Positions 1 through 7,659 of a DNA stretch of 16,322 nt are shown here, one piece after another (position 1 is the stretch's first letter; the number at the start of each line of letters is the position of its first letter). Source of the stretch: Candidatus Woesearchaeota archaeon (lineage in GTDB: Archaea; Nanobdellota; Nanobdellia; Woesearchaeales; GW2011-AR4); NCBI GenBank assembly GCA_030751755.1, contig JASMFO010000017.1:1-16322 (forward strand). Reading direction: 5' to 3'. The position numbers and the translations under genes were made by a program. A model generated the notes under the pieces. The model was not told where the DNA came from. It saw nothing but the letters and a program-made list of their open reading frames with translations, and made no database searches.

Positions 1-1173
1 ATAATAATCTTCTAAAACAATCTTATCAATATTCTCAATATTTTTAACAATATATAATTTACCTTCTCCTAATTCAGTTATTTTTTTCGCTAACTTCTTT
101 CCTTTTTCATTTAAATTAATTCCAATCAAAGAAATAGTGATGCCTTTGTTTCTTGCAATAGAAACTTCTTGTAAAGTTTCTTGTTCCGGCTCTTTTCCTA
201 TGGTTGGCAAGGCATCAGTGATTAAAATTAGATGTTTGGTAATATTATCATTTGGGAATAATTCTATTGATTTTCTTAATGACACTGCTAAATCTGTTTC
301 TCTGGAGGCTTTTGCAGATGTGATGTTCTTTAACAGATAAGAAAAATCCTGGGTAGGCTCAACTATGGTTTTGATTTCAGATCCAAATACTATCAAACCT
401 ACTTTATCCTTTTCATCAATAGCTTTGTATGCTAGTGCAATACCTGCACGCTTGCAGGCATCTATCTTAGAGCCCTTCATAGATCCAGATGCATCCAAGG
501 CATAAACAATATAGCTCTGACCTTTAGATTGCCTTTCAAAGACTTTAAGGTCTTTTTCATGCAATTTTTTATGGCCCCTTCTTATAGCTAATTTGACTGA
601 TTTTTTTATTGCTATGTCTTTGTATCTGTCGCTTTTTTTATAAGTTCTAATATCCTCTTTTCCGCCATATATTGATGTTTTTTTATGTATCTTTCCCCCT
701 AGAATCCCTTTTGGTGTTATTTTATCAAGCTCTTCAAAATACATAACCAAAGAAGCAAGCTCGATGCCTTTTTCACTTATTTCACTATCTCTGTCCAACA
801 ATCCTTCTTCTTTTAGTTTTTCAATGTTTTTTTGTATTTTGAATCTTAATTCTTTCTGGAATTCGGGAATATTTATGTTTTTTTCAATATAATCTGGATT
901 ATAGCCAGTAGCAAGCTTCAACAAAGAAGGCCCAAAGATGTGCTTTGCCATAGAATAATTTTTTACTAATTGCTGGTAGATTAAGTCTGGCGTAAATGTA
1001 TCAAGACCTTGGTTTATGGAATCTCTTATCAGTTTTCCTTTTTCTATTGTTTCTTTATCATTCTCTAAAACAGAATGCATTAATTTTCTCTCTTCTTGAG
1101 AAGAAAGTTTTCCAGTAAGCTCTTCTATTTCATCTTTTTCGTGTATCTGCTGCTGGCTGTCAAAGTAAATCAC
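1..1173 (-). CDS. VWA-domain (MIDAS) protein, BchD/CoxE-like partner of MoxR ATPase; C-terminus cut by window edge
   Basis: About 391 residues are visible and the 3' end lies beyond base 1. Residues 1-200 are mostly helical and charged. From about residue 220 there is a von Willebrand factor A domain with a complete metal-ion adhesion site: DASGS (D227, S229, S231), T293 in ETDLAVS and D320 in LITDALP. The start is inferred as GTG at 1173, the only early start codon in this frame downstream of an in-frame TAG. It lies inside the last codons of the MoxR-type ATPase gene, so the two reading frames overlap by 14 nt and are probably translationally coupled. Established knowledge: MoxR-type AAA+ ATPases are commonly encoded beside VWA proteins and act together in chaperone-like or metal-insertion roles, as BchI/BchD do in magnesium chelatase. 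No cobalt or magnesium chelatase large subunit is visible here, so the substrate is unknown. The family call is firm and the role is inferred. Confidence 0.88.
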   Translation of the reverse strand, partial: MIYFDSQQQIHEKDEIEELTGKLSSQEERKLMHSVLENDKETIEKGKLIRDSINQGLDTFTPDLIYQQLVKNYSMAKHIFGPSLLKLATGYNPDYIEKNINIPEFQKELRFKIQKNIEKLKEEGLLDRDSEISEKGIELASLVMYFEELDKITPKGILGGKIHKKTSIYGGKEDIRTYKKSDRYKDIAIKKSVKLAIRRGHKKLHEKDLKVFERQSKGQSYIVYALDASGSMKGSKIDACKRAGIALAYKAIDEKDKVGLIVFGSEIKTIVEPTQDFSYLLKNITSAKASRETDLAVSLRKSIELFPNDNITKHLILITDALPTIGKEPEQETLQEVSIARNKGITISLIGINLNEKGKKLAKKITELGEGKLYIVKNIENIDKIVLEDYY

Positions 1174-2092
1174 CTTTTTTCTCTTCTAAAACATCGCTAT
1201 CAACAATATTTTTCTCAAATTGGCTACTTATGTAATCTTCAGGATTCTGCAAATATTTAATGGATGGTTTCAACCTCACCCTATGCGCTAATACAGAAAT
1301 AATTACATCTTTTATGTCATCAAAAGTAACATTTTTCCTATTATTTAATAAAGCGTTTGATTGTGATCTTTCGTACAAGCCTAATGAAGCACGTACAGAA
1401 GGTTTTTTTTCAAGATTTTTGTCTTCCCTTAGCAATCTAATAAAATAAATCATTAACTCTAATAATTTATTGCTGACAATTATATTATCAATTTTCTTTC
1501 CTTTACTTACCACTATATCTTTTTCAATATTAATATTCTCTGGATAATGCATATATATTAGGTCAAACCTGTCCAATAAAACATCTGATAGTTTTTCTGT
1601 TGATGTGTCTTCTGGGTTCATTGTTCCTATAAATATAAAATCAATATCAAAATCAACATCATAGCTTCCTATTGTAGCTTTTTTCTCTTCCAGAACTTGA
1701 AGTAAGGCATTTTGCACTTTTTCCGGACATCTGTTTAGCTCGTCAAAAAACAAAATTCCTTTATCTGCCTTGAATATTTTTCCTTTTGTAAATGCCTCTA
1801 TGCTTAAAGATCCATATTTAAGGGCTTTAATTGGATCTATATCTCCCAATAAATCTTCAACAGTTAAATCAGGACTTCCTTGCACACGAACAAAAGGAGT
1901 TTTTTTACCCAGAATCTTAGCTATATTTTTTGCTAAAGTTGTTTTTCCAATTCCCGGAGACCCTACAAGGATAATATGCCGATCTGACAATAAAGCAGAT
2001 TTTACTGCTTGTTTTACTTTACCCTGACCAAGAATATCAGTAAAAGGGTCTTTTTCCTTCAGCAATGTGTTTCTTATTTCTTTAGTTATCAT
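1160..2092 (-). CDS. MoxR/BchI-type AAA+ ATPase
   Basis: A 310-residue AAA+ ATPase of the MoxR/magnesium-chelatase ChlI type. Walker A is GSPGIGKT at 44-51, Walker B is FFDE at 115-118, sensor 1 is N159 in GTMNP, and the arginine finger is R175 in LLDRFD. The C-terminal part (about 200-295) is the helical lid domain typical of the family. Length is normal. It probably forms a ring that remodels a client protein or complex using ATP, with the VWA protein encoded immediately downstream (14-nt overlap) as adaptor. The start is ATG at 2092; no Shine-Dalgarno sequence is evident. A 161-bp gap separates it from the upstream operon, so it probably has its own promoter. The client cannot be deduced from this window. 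Confidence 0.93.
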   Translation of the reverse strand: MITKEIRNTLLKEKDPFTDILGQGKVKQAVKSALLSDRHIILVGSPGIGKTTLAKNIAKILGKKTPFVRVQGSPDLTVEDLLGDIDPIKALKYGSLSIEAFTKGKIFKADKGILFFDELNRCPEKVQNALLQVLEEKKATIGSYDVDFDIDFIFIGTMNPEDTSTEKLSDVLLDRFDLIYMHYPENINIEKDIVVSKGKKIDNIIVSNKLLELMIYFIRLLREDKNLEKKPSVRASLGLYERSQSNALLNNRKNVTFDDIKDVIISVLAHRVRLKPSIKYLQNPEDYISSQFEKNIVDSDVLEEKKGDLL

Positions 2093-2159
2093 TTTTCAAT
2101 TAAGTGTAAAAACATATACTCACCCGCAAAATCTATTATAATTGTTGCAGCTTAGTAAC

Positions 2160-2205
2160 GTTTAAATCACAATTAATTTATTAAATATTCTAGTGTGGTT
2201 TAAAC
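2160..2205. repeat. Imperfect inverted repeat upstream of the MoxR gene
   Basis: The left arm GTTTAAATCAC (2160-2170) pairs with the right arm GTGGTTTAAAC (2195-2205), with one mismatch that is a G-T wobble when read on the plus strand. The AT-rich spacer is 24 nt. It lies in the 161-bp leader/promoter region of the MoxR-VWA genes and could be an operator dyad or an RNA hairpin. An arm of this length in AT-rich DNA could also arise by chance. Confidence 0.4.
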
Positions 2206-2224
2206 ATATGGGTAAGTCTTGTAG

Positions 2225-2233
2225 TTTTATAAA
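2225..2233 (-). promoter_or_regulatory. Candidate TATA box for the MoxR-VWA operon
   Basis: The minus strand reads TTTATAAAA here, 19 nt past the stop of the kinase gene. If used, transcription would start near 2204 and leave an mRNA leader of about 110 nt before the ATPase start at 2092. Weaker TATA-like runs (ATTATAATAG near 2133-2142, GTATATG near 2112-2118) lie closer to the gene and could serve instead. No experimental support. Confidence 0.35.
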
Positions 2234-2253
2234 TATTGGGATTTTGTAGGTAT

Positions 2254-2844
2254 TCAGAAAAAGAATCTTACAGCCCAGATAGCACTGGCGGCAACCAAAG
2301 GAATTAAGAGATTATCATCAATTTCTTCTGCTCCTATCTTTATTTCTATGCCCTCTACCAACATTGCAAAGAAAGATGCTGCTAAAGCTTCCGGCCATGG
2401 AACAAAAACAAAGGCTGCTATAAAACCCGCAATAAAACCTGCAATCCATCCTTCGACAAATTTTGTACCCACGTAAGGGTGTTTTTTTTTACCGTATCTA
2501 ATTCCAAACAAATGACCTACAGAATCTGCAAATGCAAGTATAAGTATAGCAGGTATTGCTATGTCAAGCGGGAAAAAGGATAACACCAGAAATACGCCAA
2601 TAAAATAAAAAATAAGCCCTTTGCCTGGAAATTTTCCTACATTTTCATCTCTCTCAAGAGTGTGCATAAGTCGATATACAATCGGGATTTTATGTTTTTT
2701 GTTCAAAAAAGAAAGTATGATAATAAGTATGGTCAAAAAAAATATATGTATTTTGTTTATTATGCCAAAGGATAGCATGAGAACTATTAAAACACCCAAA
2801 AGGATATGCGCAATTTTTCTCTTCACTTCCAGGTTTAGTTTCAT
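2254..2844 (-). CDS. CTP-dependent polyprenol (dolichol/phytol-type) kinase family membrane protein
   Basis: A 196-residue polytopic membrane protein with the signatures of the dolichol kinase/phytol kinase/DGK1 family. The N-terminal RKxxH is R9-K10-H13. The cytosolic segment AFADSVGHLFG has D107 and G110, followed by RYGKKK, TKFVEG (K128, E131, G132) and DDNLLIPL (D176, D177, N178). The family uses CTP to phosphorylate polyprenols or related lipid alcohols, so this gene probably makes polyprenyl phosphate, the lipid carrier for glycan assembly. It is the last gene of a five-gene operon, and its ATG overlaps the PAP2 phosphatase stop in an ATGA, which points to coordinated lipid-carrier turnover. 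The substrate (dolichol, geranylgeraniol or another lipid alcohol) cannot be decided from sequence. A CDP-archaeol-synthase-like role is less likely given the motif spacing. Confidence 0.82.
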   Translation of the reverse strand: MKLNLEVKRKIAHILLGVLIVLMLSFGIINKIHIFFLTILIIILSFLNKKHKIPIVYRLMHTLERDENVGKFPGKGLIFYFIGVFLVLSFFPLDIAIPAILILAFADSVGHLFGIRYGKKKHPYVGTKFVEGWIAGFIAGFIAAFVFVPWPEALAASFFAMLVEGIEIKIGAEEIDDNLLIPLVAASAIWAVRFFF

Positions 2845-3416
2845 TTTAAAAATTTAAAAGGATGATATTTCTCTTCCACATAAACCATCAGGGCCCCAAT
2901 AAAATATCCAGCAAACGCCCCAAACACAACATCGCTCAGAAAGTGAAAGTCTAAGTAGACTCTGCTAAATGCGACTAAAAAAGCAAATAACATCCAGAAC
3001 CACTTAAGCTTCTCAAATTTTTTATCAAGAATAGGCACTGCAGCAAAAGCCACCATCGCATGCATACTTGGAAACGAATAACTCAGTGTATTTATTAGTG
3101 GATAAAATAGTTCTATAGACGGTCTGGGCCTTGCTATTATTAGTTTTAAGATAAAGGATATAACAATGGATAGAATAAAGGAAAGCCATAAAGGGAATAC
3201 CCATTCTCTTTTTTTTTCCTCAAATAGAAATAAAGTTGTTACCAAGATTAATATTACGAAAACATCAATGAAATTTGTAAACCGATTGAAAATTAAGTCA
3301 AAAAAAGGGTTTTTTATTAAAGAAACAAAGTGGCTGATATTTTTGTCTAAAATTAAGGAAATAATAAAAAGCAAAATTGCTGTTATTAATATTATTGCGT
3401 TGTTTATTTTTTTCAT
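2841..3416 (-). CDS. PAP2-family membrane phosphatase
   Basis: A 191-residue integral membrane protein with the complete PAP2 catalytic signature: K-x6-RP (K91, R98, P99), PSMH (S117, H119) and SR-x5-H-x3-D (S151, R152, H158, D162). About six membrane segments are predicted by hydrophobicity. The family removes phosphate from lipid (pyro)phosphates. With a polyprenol kinase overlapping its 3' end by 4 nt and a DedA-type protein 12 nt upstream, the likely substrate is polyprenyl pyrophosphate or monophosphate in lipid-carrier recycling. Phosphatidic-acid-like substrates are possible. No clear Shine-Dalgarno sequence is seen, and translation probably couples to the upstream gene. All catalytic residues are intact. 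Confidence 0.9.
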   Translation of the reverse strand: MKKINNAIILITAILLFIISLILDKNISHFVSLIKNPFFDLIFNRFTNFIDVFVILILVTTLFLFEEKKREWVFPLWLSFILSIVISFILKLIIARPRPSIELFYPLINTLSYSFPSMHAMVAFAAVPILDKKFEKLKWFWMLFAFLVAFSRVYLDFHFLSDVVFGAFAGYFIGALMVYVEEKYHPFKFLK

Positions 3417-3428
3417 TTGAATGTTTAG

Positions 3429-4055
3429 TTACATAAAATATTTTATTACCATAAATCCTCCAATAAGCAAAATAATAAATATTATTGTAAGCAAGTTAAA
3501 ATATTTATCTATAAATTCTTTTATTTTAGGACCGAAAAAATAGATTAATGTAGCTACTATAAAGAATCTTAAACTCCTTGATAATGTGGATGCTATAATG
3601 AACATCAGAAAACTAATTCCAAAGAGTCCTGCACTTATTGTGATTATTTTATAAGGAATGGGTGTAAAACCTGCTGTAAATACAACCCAAAAATCATAAA
3701 GTTCATATTTTGTCTTAATAATGTCGAAAATTGCAGGAGTAAATCCGGGTATATATGTAAAGAAAAAATCTTTCAAATAGTCCCACAGTTTTAATCCTAT
3801 AAAAAACCCGAAAATTCCTCCAAAAACAGATCCAAAAGAGGCTATTAATGCATAAAAGAATGATTTTTTTGGTTTTGAGACGGATAATGCTATCTGCAGA
3901 ATATCTGGAGGTATAGGAAAAAAAGATGATTCGGCAAAAGCTAAAATAAATAATGCCACAGAAGAATATTTTTTGTGAGCCCATGAAAGCACCCAATCAT
4001 ATAGCCTTCTAAGAATGCCAAATGTATAAAAATGAAATCCTTTATTCGATGTCAT
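3429..4055 (-). CDS. DedA/VTT (SNARE-associated, YqaA-like) membrane protein
   Basis: About 208 residues with several membrane segments. It carries the DedA/VTT hallmarks: an acidic residue plus proline re-entrant loop (FAESSFFPIPPD), a glycine-rich stretch (FGSVFGGIFGFFIG), the second re-entrant loop FTPIPYK, and the conserved arginines in SRSLRFF. I prefer the ATG at 4055 over the in-frame TTG at 4061, because AAGGAG (4065-4070) then sits 9 nt upstream. The start overlaps the end of the nucleotidyltransferase gene. Some bacterial DedA proteins have been shown to return undecaprenyl phosphate across the membrane; others affect membrane potential. Between a sugar nucleotidyltransferase and polyprenyl phosphatase/kinase genes, a lipid-carrier flippase role is attractive but inferred. 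Confidence 0.88.
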   Translation of the reverse strand: MTSNKGFHFYTFGILRRLYDWVLSWAHKKYSSVALFILAFAESSFFPIPPDILQIALSVSKPKKSFFYALIASFGSVFGGIFGFFIGLKLWDYLKDFFFTYIPGFTPAIFDIIKTKYELYDFWVVFTAGFTPIPYKIITISAGLFGISFLMFIIASTLSRSLRFFIVATLIYFFGPKIKEFIDKYFNLLTIIFIILLIGGFMVIKYFM

Positions 4056-5073
4056 GGTCAATTTCTCCTTTTATAGTTTTATTGGGCCATATTTTGCAGC
4101 CTGCATTAATAATTACATTCTCTGCCTTAACATTATCGGATATTACAGCCCCTAATCTATCAACAATTATTTTTTTGCCTTTTATGACAGATTTAACATT
4201 TTCAGAGCTTTTTGCCGTTCCTTTGAAATATACATTTTCTCCAATAATAGAATCTTCAACAATAGAGCCTTTATCAATTATTGCATCGTCCATTATTATT
4301 GAGTTTCTTATAGTTCCATTTATTATGCAATTGGTTCCAATAGATGAATTTTCAACATTGCCATATATCTTTGAATTTTTTCCGATTATATTTTTTCTAT
4401 TTCTCAATTCTATATCTGCATTTAATAAATCCCATGGGAAGCCTATTTGGAAACATGACATACTTTTTACACAATAAATGTCGTTGTTTTTTGAGATTTG
4501 TTTTATTGCGTCTGTAAGCTCGTATTCCCCTCTTTCAGATTTCTTTACATTTTCAAGAGCATCAAATATTTTCTTGTCAAAACAGTACAAAGCACAGCTT
4601 ATCAAGTCAGAAACAAATTTTTTTGGTTTTTCAATAATATCCACCAAGATATTATTTTTTTCTGTTACAACACCAAAAAGTTCTGGATTTTTGGCTTTTT
4701 TTACAAGGATAGAGTATTTATGCTTTGCAATCTCATTTACATCTTTCTTTGAGTAGATATTATCTCCCATTAAAAGAATGAACCTGTTTTTTATTCTGTT
4801 TTTTAGAATAGAAACTGCATGTCCTGTCCCCAATTGTTTTTTCTGTTCAACAAATTTTATGTTTAAATCCGGATATTTTTTTTTAATAAAATCTTTGATC
4901 ATATCTTTTTTATAGCCGACTACCAGAATTATTTCTTCTGCAGTGCCTTTTAATGCCTCTAAATTCCATTCAATAATTGTTTTATTTGAAACCTTAAGCA
5001 ACGGCTTTGGCTTTGTCAGTGTAAGAGGGTAAGTCCTTGTAGATTTTCCAGCTGCTAAAATAACCGCCTGCAT
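4042..5073 (-). CDS. GlmU/RmlA-like sugar-1-phosphate nucleotidylyltransferase with left-handed beta-helix C-terminus
   Basis: 343 residues. The N-terminal NTP-transferase domain (about 1-225) starts with LAAGKSTRTYPLT and TKPKPLLKV (the usual GxGTR glycine is a serine, GKSTR). It continues with VGYKK, the GlmU-like QLGTGHAV at 80-87, and GDN (D104), the metal/nucleotide site. From about 226 to 335 are repeated hexapeptide turns (NSSIGTNCI, IIMDDAIID, VEDSIIGENVYF) forming a left-handed beta-helix, slightly shorter than in full bifunctional archaeal enzymes. The reaction is NTP plus sugar-1-phosphate giving NDP-sugar and pyrophosphate. UDP-GlcNAc is the best guess because of QLGTGHAV, but dTDP-glucose cannot be excluded. 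Whether the helix also acetylates is not visible. It starts 1 nt after the cca stop and overlaps the DedA gene. Confidence 0.9.
   Translation of the reverse strand: MQAVILAAGKSTRTYPLTLTKPKPLLKVSNKTIIEWNLEALKGTAEEIILVVGYKKDMIKDFIKKKYPDLNIKFVEQKKQLGTGHAVSILKNRIKNRFILLMGDNIYSKKDVNEIAKHKYSILVKKAKNPELFGVVTEKNNILVDIIEKPKKFVSDLISCALYCFDKKIFDALENVKKSERGEYELTDAIKQISKNNDIYCVKSMSCFQIGFPWDLLNADIELRNRKNIIGKNSKIYGNVENSSIGTNCIINGTIRNSIIMDDAIIDKGSIVEDSIIGENVYFKGTAKSSENVKSVIKGKKIIVDRLGAVISDNVKAENVIINAGCKIWPNKTIKGEIDHDIE
4065..4070 (-). promoter_or_regulatory. Ribosome binding site deciding the DedA start
   Basis: AAGGAG on the minus strand ends 9 nt before the ATG at 4055. The alternative TTG at 4061 would leave only 3 nt, so the ATG is favoured. 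Confidence 0.6.
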
Positions 5074-5074
5074 C

Positions 5075-6313
5075 TTATATCAATTCAATTTTATTTATAT
5101 TATCTTTAACATTAGAGGCTTTGATAATATTTTTTACTAAATCAGCGGCATTTGTAAATTTTCTTTTTTCTGTAGCACATATTTTTTTATTTTTTATGAA
5201 GGTCTTTTTGTGCTTTTTCTTAAACGCGTCTGCATGCCTTTTAATTTTTAATGGGGGCCCCAGTATTTCCATTGTTTTTGTCAACTCATCATTTTCCAGG
5301 ATATAATAGAATAATGAACTGTTTTTGGAATGCCACAACATATCACTCTCCATAATCTTAAAGCTATAGGAAATTAGTTTTTGCTCTATGAAATGGAATG
5401 CCTTGAGCATCTTTGCCCCTGCAACATCCTCTTTTTTGTTTAACGGCTTTGCTTTTAATATTATGAGCTTATTTTTCTGAAATTTTTTTCTTATGTCCTG
5501 TTCTGTCAGGGTTTTTACCTCAAAAAAGTCCTTTGATGGCTTTTTCAGGAACTCTTTTGCCCTATGCTTTATTATTTCAAATTTTTCATGATCTAATGCT
5601 GCTGCGGCGTTCCTTTCTTTTTGTACAGGGTCAATTATAACTAAAGGGCTTGTCAGTTTTGATTTATTTATTTCAAAAAGTATATTTTTGTTTTTATAGA
5701 ATTTTTTAATATCCATTACTGTTTTTTCTTTCCATTTTGGTATTGTTTTTATTAAATTCAAAAAAGACCCATAGTAAATTGTTAGAATTTCACAAACATA
5801 TCCACTAAAGCCTCTGATGTAGCTCTCGGCTCCGTAAACTTTTGCTGCCTTGAAAAATTGCTTTGTAAGTCTCATATCATCAATAAGATTTTTATGCTTG
5901 AGAACAAAATTTGAATGCAGTGGAGAAACATCAGTTATATTCCTGGCCTGCTCCGCTTTTTTAATGTCAAGTATTGGTACTATTTCAAAAGTAAATTTTT
6001 CCTGCCTTATCTGGAAATAGTCTCTTGAGCCATGCAGCTTTGTTATTTTAAAATTCTTTTTCAGAAATTTTTCAAGTATGTCTGATAGCTTATCGCTCTT
6101 GTCTTTAAATTTGTTGTAGTTAAATTTGACAAATATGTCAGCATCAAATGTTTTTAGCCAAGTGCCTTTTGCTCCTGAGCCTCCAAGGACGGCTTTAGCA
6201 TCCTTTATGCTTTTATTTATCTTATCAATTATATTTTTAGCCTTGTCCAGGATATCTCTTTCATACTCATTGCTAGGCTTGATATCTTCTAATACTTCAT
6301 TGAGCAATTTCAT
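5075..6313 (-). CDS. cca: CCA tRNA nucleotidyltransferase, archaeal class I
   Basis: 412 residues, usual for the archaeal enzyme. It adds or repairs the 3'-CCA of tRNA from CTP and ATP without a nucleic acid template. The nucleotidyltransferase signature GSGAKGTWL (from G45) leads to the two metal carboxylates D57 and D59 in DADIF. The third is probably E110 in FEIVP, where many relatives have Asp. SYIRGFSGYVCEIL near 164-177 belongs to the conserved central domain, and the C-terminal part follows the archaeal tail domain pattern. It is the first gene of a five-gene operon. The TATA element centred 27 nt upstream of the ATG implies a leaderless mRNA. This gene is one of the clearest archaeal markers in the window. 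Confidence 0.96.
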   Translation of the reverse strand: MKLLNEVLEDIKPSNEYERDILDKAKNIIDKINKSIKDAKAVLGGSGAKGTWLKTFDADIFVKFNYNKFKDKSDKLSDILEKFLKKNFKITKLHGSRDYFQIRQEKFTFEIVPILDIKKAEQARNITDVSPLHSNFVLKHKNLIDDMRLTKQFFKAAKVYGAESYIRGFSGYVCEILTIYYGSFLNLIKTIPKWKEKTVMDIKKFYKNKNILFEINKSKLTSPLVIIDPVQKERNAAAALDHEKFEIIKHRAKEFLKKPSKDFFEVKTLTEQDIRKKFQKNKLIILKAKPLNKKEDVAGAKMLKAFHFIEQKLISYSFKIMESDMLWHSKNSSLFYYILENDELTKTMEILGPPLKIKRHADAFKKKHKKTFIKNKKICATEKRKFTNAADLVKNIIKASNVKDNINKIELI

Positions 6314-6335
6314 GTACTTTCGTGTTACAAGTTAG

Positions 6336-6344
6336 TATAAAAAG
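6336..6344 (-). promoter_or_regulatory. TATA box of the cca operon (leaderless)
   Basis: CTTTTTATA on the minus strand, centred 27 nt before the cca ATG at 6313. This places the transcription start at or next to the initiation codon, as in archaeal leaderless mRNAs. Confidence 0.6.
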
Positions 6345-6365
6345 ATTTAGTTTTTTACGATAACT

Positions 6366-6373
6366 ATTTATAT
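6366..6373 (+). promoter_or_regulatory. TATA box of the antiporter gene
   Basis: ATTTATAT within CTATTTATATG. Transcription would start near 6395, leaving a leader just long enough to carry the strong Shine-Dalgarno. It forms a divergent promoter pair with the cca operon in a 94-bp gap. Confidence 0.5.
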
Positions 6374-6395
6374 GTGCTTTTTAAGAAAAAGTAAA

Positions 6396-6402
6396 GGAGG
6401 TG
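6396..6402 (+). promoter_or_regulatory. Strong Shine-Dalgarno of the antiporter gene
   Basis: GGAGGTG sits 5 nt before the ATG at 6408 and is the best ribosome binding site in the window. It selects this ATG over the out-of-frame ATG at 6404. Confidence 0.8.
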
Positions 6403-6407
6403 TATGA

Positions 6408-7604
6408 ATGGCTGGTGTTTTGGTATTTTTGACTTATTTGGCTGTTATTTTATTGATGGGTTTATTGACCTCTGTTGTAAGCCAGAAATTTAGGATTCCA
6501 AATATCTTGCTGCTTTTGCTGATAGGTATAGGACTAGGAAGAGTGGATTATAAAGGTGGTCCTTTGATAGAATTCCCAGAACTTTTTATGACTGGGATAA
6601 GCATTCTTGCTTTGGTTATGATAGTTTTTGATTCCTCTTCAAGATTCAGCCTAAAAAAAGTGGATTATTTTTCCCTGCATACATTGTGGCTTTCCATTGT
6701 TTTTCTTGTTTTTAACTTGATTTTTTTAACAGTTTTTACAATGCTTATTTTTGGCGTTAAATCTATATTTCTGGCATTAATGTTTGCAGCTTTAATGTCT
6801 GGGACCAGTCCTGCAGTTGTCTTGTCAATGTTCAAAAATGTAAAAAATAAGGTATTTGATTTTTTGGGTTTAGAATCTTTGCTAAATACTCCGCTAGTTG
6901 TTTTGATACCCTTTATTATTCTGGATTTAAAGACAGCATTAAAAGATGAACTGGGAATAGCAGTATTCATAGACCAGCTTGTGCCTGTATTGCAGCAGTT
7001 TGTTGTTGGTGTTGGGGCCGGGGTTTTAATCGGGCTTATCATGTTCAAATTCATGAGGAAAGCTTATTCTGTTGTTTTGAGCCCATTAGCAGTGATTACA
7101 TCTGCTTTACTGGCATATATTATAGCAGAGAATCTGGATGGAAATGGTGTTTTAGCTGTTACTTCAATGGGGCTGTTGTTTGGAAATGTCTATGTAAAGC
7201 AGAAATTCCAACTTCGTGAGTTTGCCTCAGTTTTTTCAAATTCTTTGGAAATACTGGTTTTTGTTCTTATAGGTATTGTGATTGCAATTCCTTTCTCTAT
7301 GGAGTTCTTTATCAAATCCTTAGTATTGTTTCTTTTATATTTGCTAATAAGATTTTTCTCTATAATCTTTTCATTGAGGGGCATGGATTTTACCATAGAG
7401 GAGAAAATATTCATGTCTTTGAATGTGCAGAAAGGCATTGCTGTTGCTGTTGTAGTTTTCTCACTAGCTACCTTCCAAATAGAAGGCATGCAGACCATAC
7501 TTAACCTTTCATTAACCTTTATGCTTTACTCCATTGTCTTGTCTTCTGTTATTTTAAGGTTTGCTAAGTTGTTTATTAAGGATATTAGGGGGAAGAAGGC
7601 ATGA
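6408..7604 (+). CDS. CPA-family cation/proton antiporter, lacking the ND-motif aspartate
   Basis: 398 residues with about 11-13 membrane segments and no soluble nucleotide-binding tail. The N-terminal RIPNILLLLLIGIGLG is the typical start of the cation/proton antiporter fold. GTSPAVV (T133, S134, P135) is the unwound TM4 motif, ESLLNTP (E156, N160, T161, P162) is the following ion-binding helix, and NVQKGIAVAVV carries the basic residue of the late core helix. In CPA1 relatives the ESLLN motif is followed by Asp (ND), which is central to ion and proton binding. Here it is Thr, so coupling or ion choice may differ. D172 in ILDLK lies about a helix further on and is not an obvious substitute. 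Family membership is well supported; the transported ion is unknown. Confidence 0.87.
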   Translation: MAGVLVFLTYLAVILLMGLLTSVVSQKFRIPNILLLLLIGIGLGRVDYKGGPLIEFPELFMTGISILALVMIVFDSSSRFSLKKVDYFSLHTLWLSIVFLVFNLIFLTVFTMLIFGVKSIFLALMFAALMSGTSPAVVLSMFKNVKNKVFDFLGLESLLNTPLVVLIPFIILDLKTALKDELGIAVFIDQLVPVLQQFVVGVGAGVLIGLIMFKFMRKAYSVVLSPLAVITSALLAYIIAENLDGNGVLAVTSMGLLFGNVYVKQKFQLREFASVFSNSLEILVFVLIGIVIAIPFSMEFFIKSLVLFLLYLLIRFFSIIFSLRGMDFTIEEKIFMSLNVQKGIAVAVVVFSLATFQIEGMQTILNLSLTFMLYSIVLSSVILRFAKLFIKDIRGKKA

Positions 7605-7629
7605 TATTTCTTCAGTTTTGAAATTAGGA
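7605..7629 (+). repeat. 25-bp direct repeat, copy 1, directly after the antiporter stop
   Basis: It begins TATTTCTTCAGTTTTGA on the base right after the TGA at 7602-7604. It matches 8017-8041 at 23 of 25 positions. The T-rich start could act as an archaeal oligo-T terminator, so the two copies may be duplicated 3' ends. Confidence 0.85.
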
Positions 7630-7659
7630 ATTTAGTCATTTCTCCAAAATAGTAAAGAA

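Noticed and set aside
137..340. Plus-strand reading frame of 67 codons
   Set aside because: It lies opposite the VWA domain, whose MIDAS residues make the minus-strand gene certain.
3715..3996. 93-codon minus-strand frame inside the DedA gene
   Set aside because: It overlaps a clear DedA/VTT coding sequence in a different frame and encodes no recognisable motif.
4022..4756. Long plus-strand frames of 151 and 92 codons
   Set aside because: They are antisense to the nucleotidyltransferase gene, whose motifs are unambiguous.
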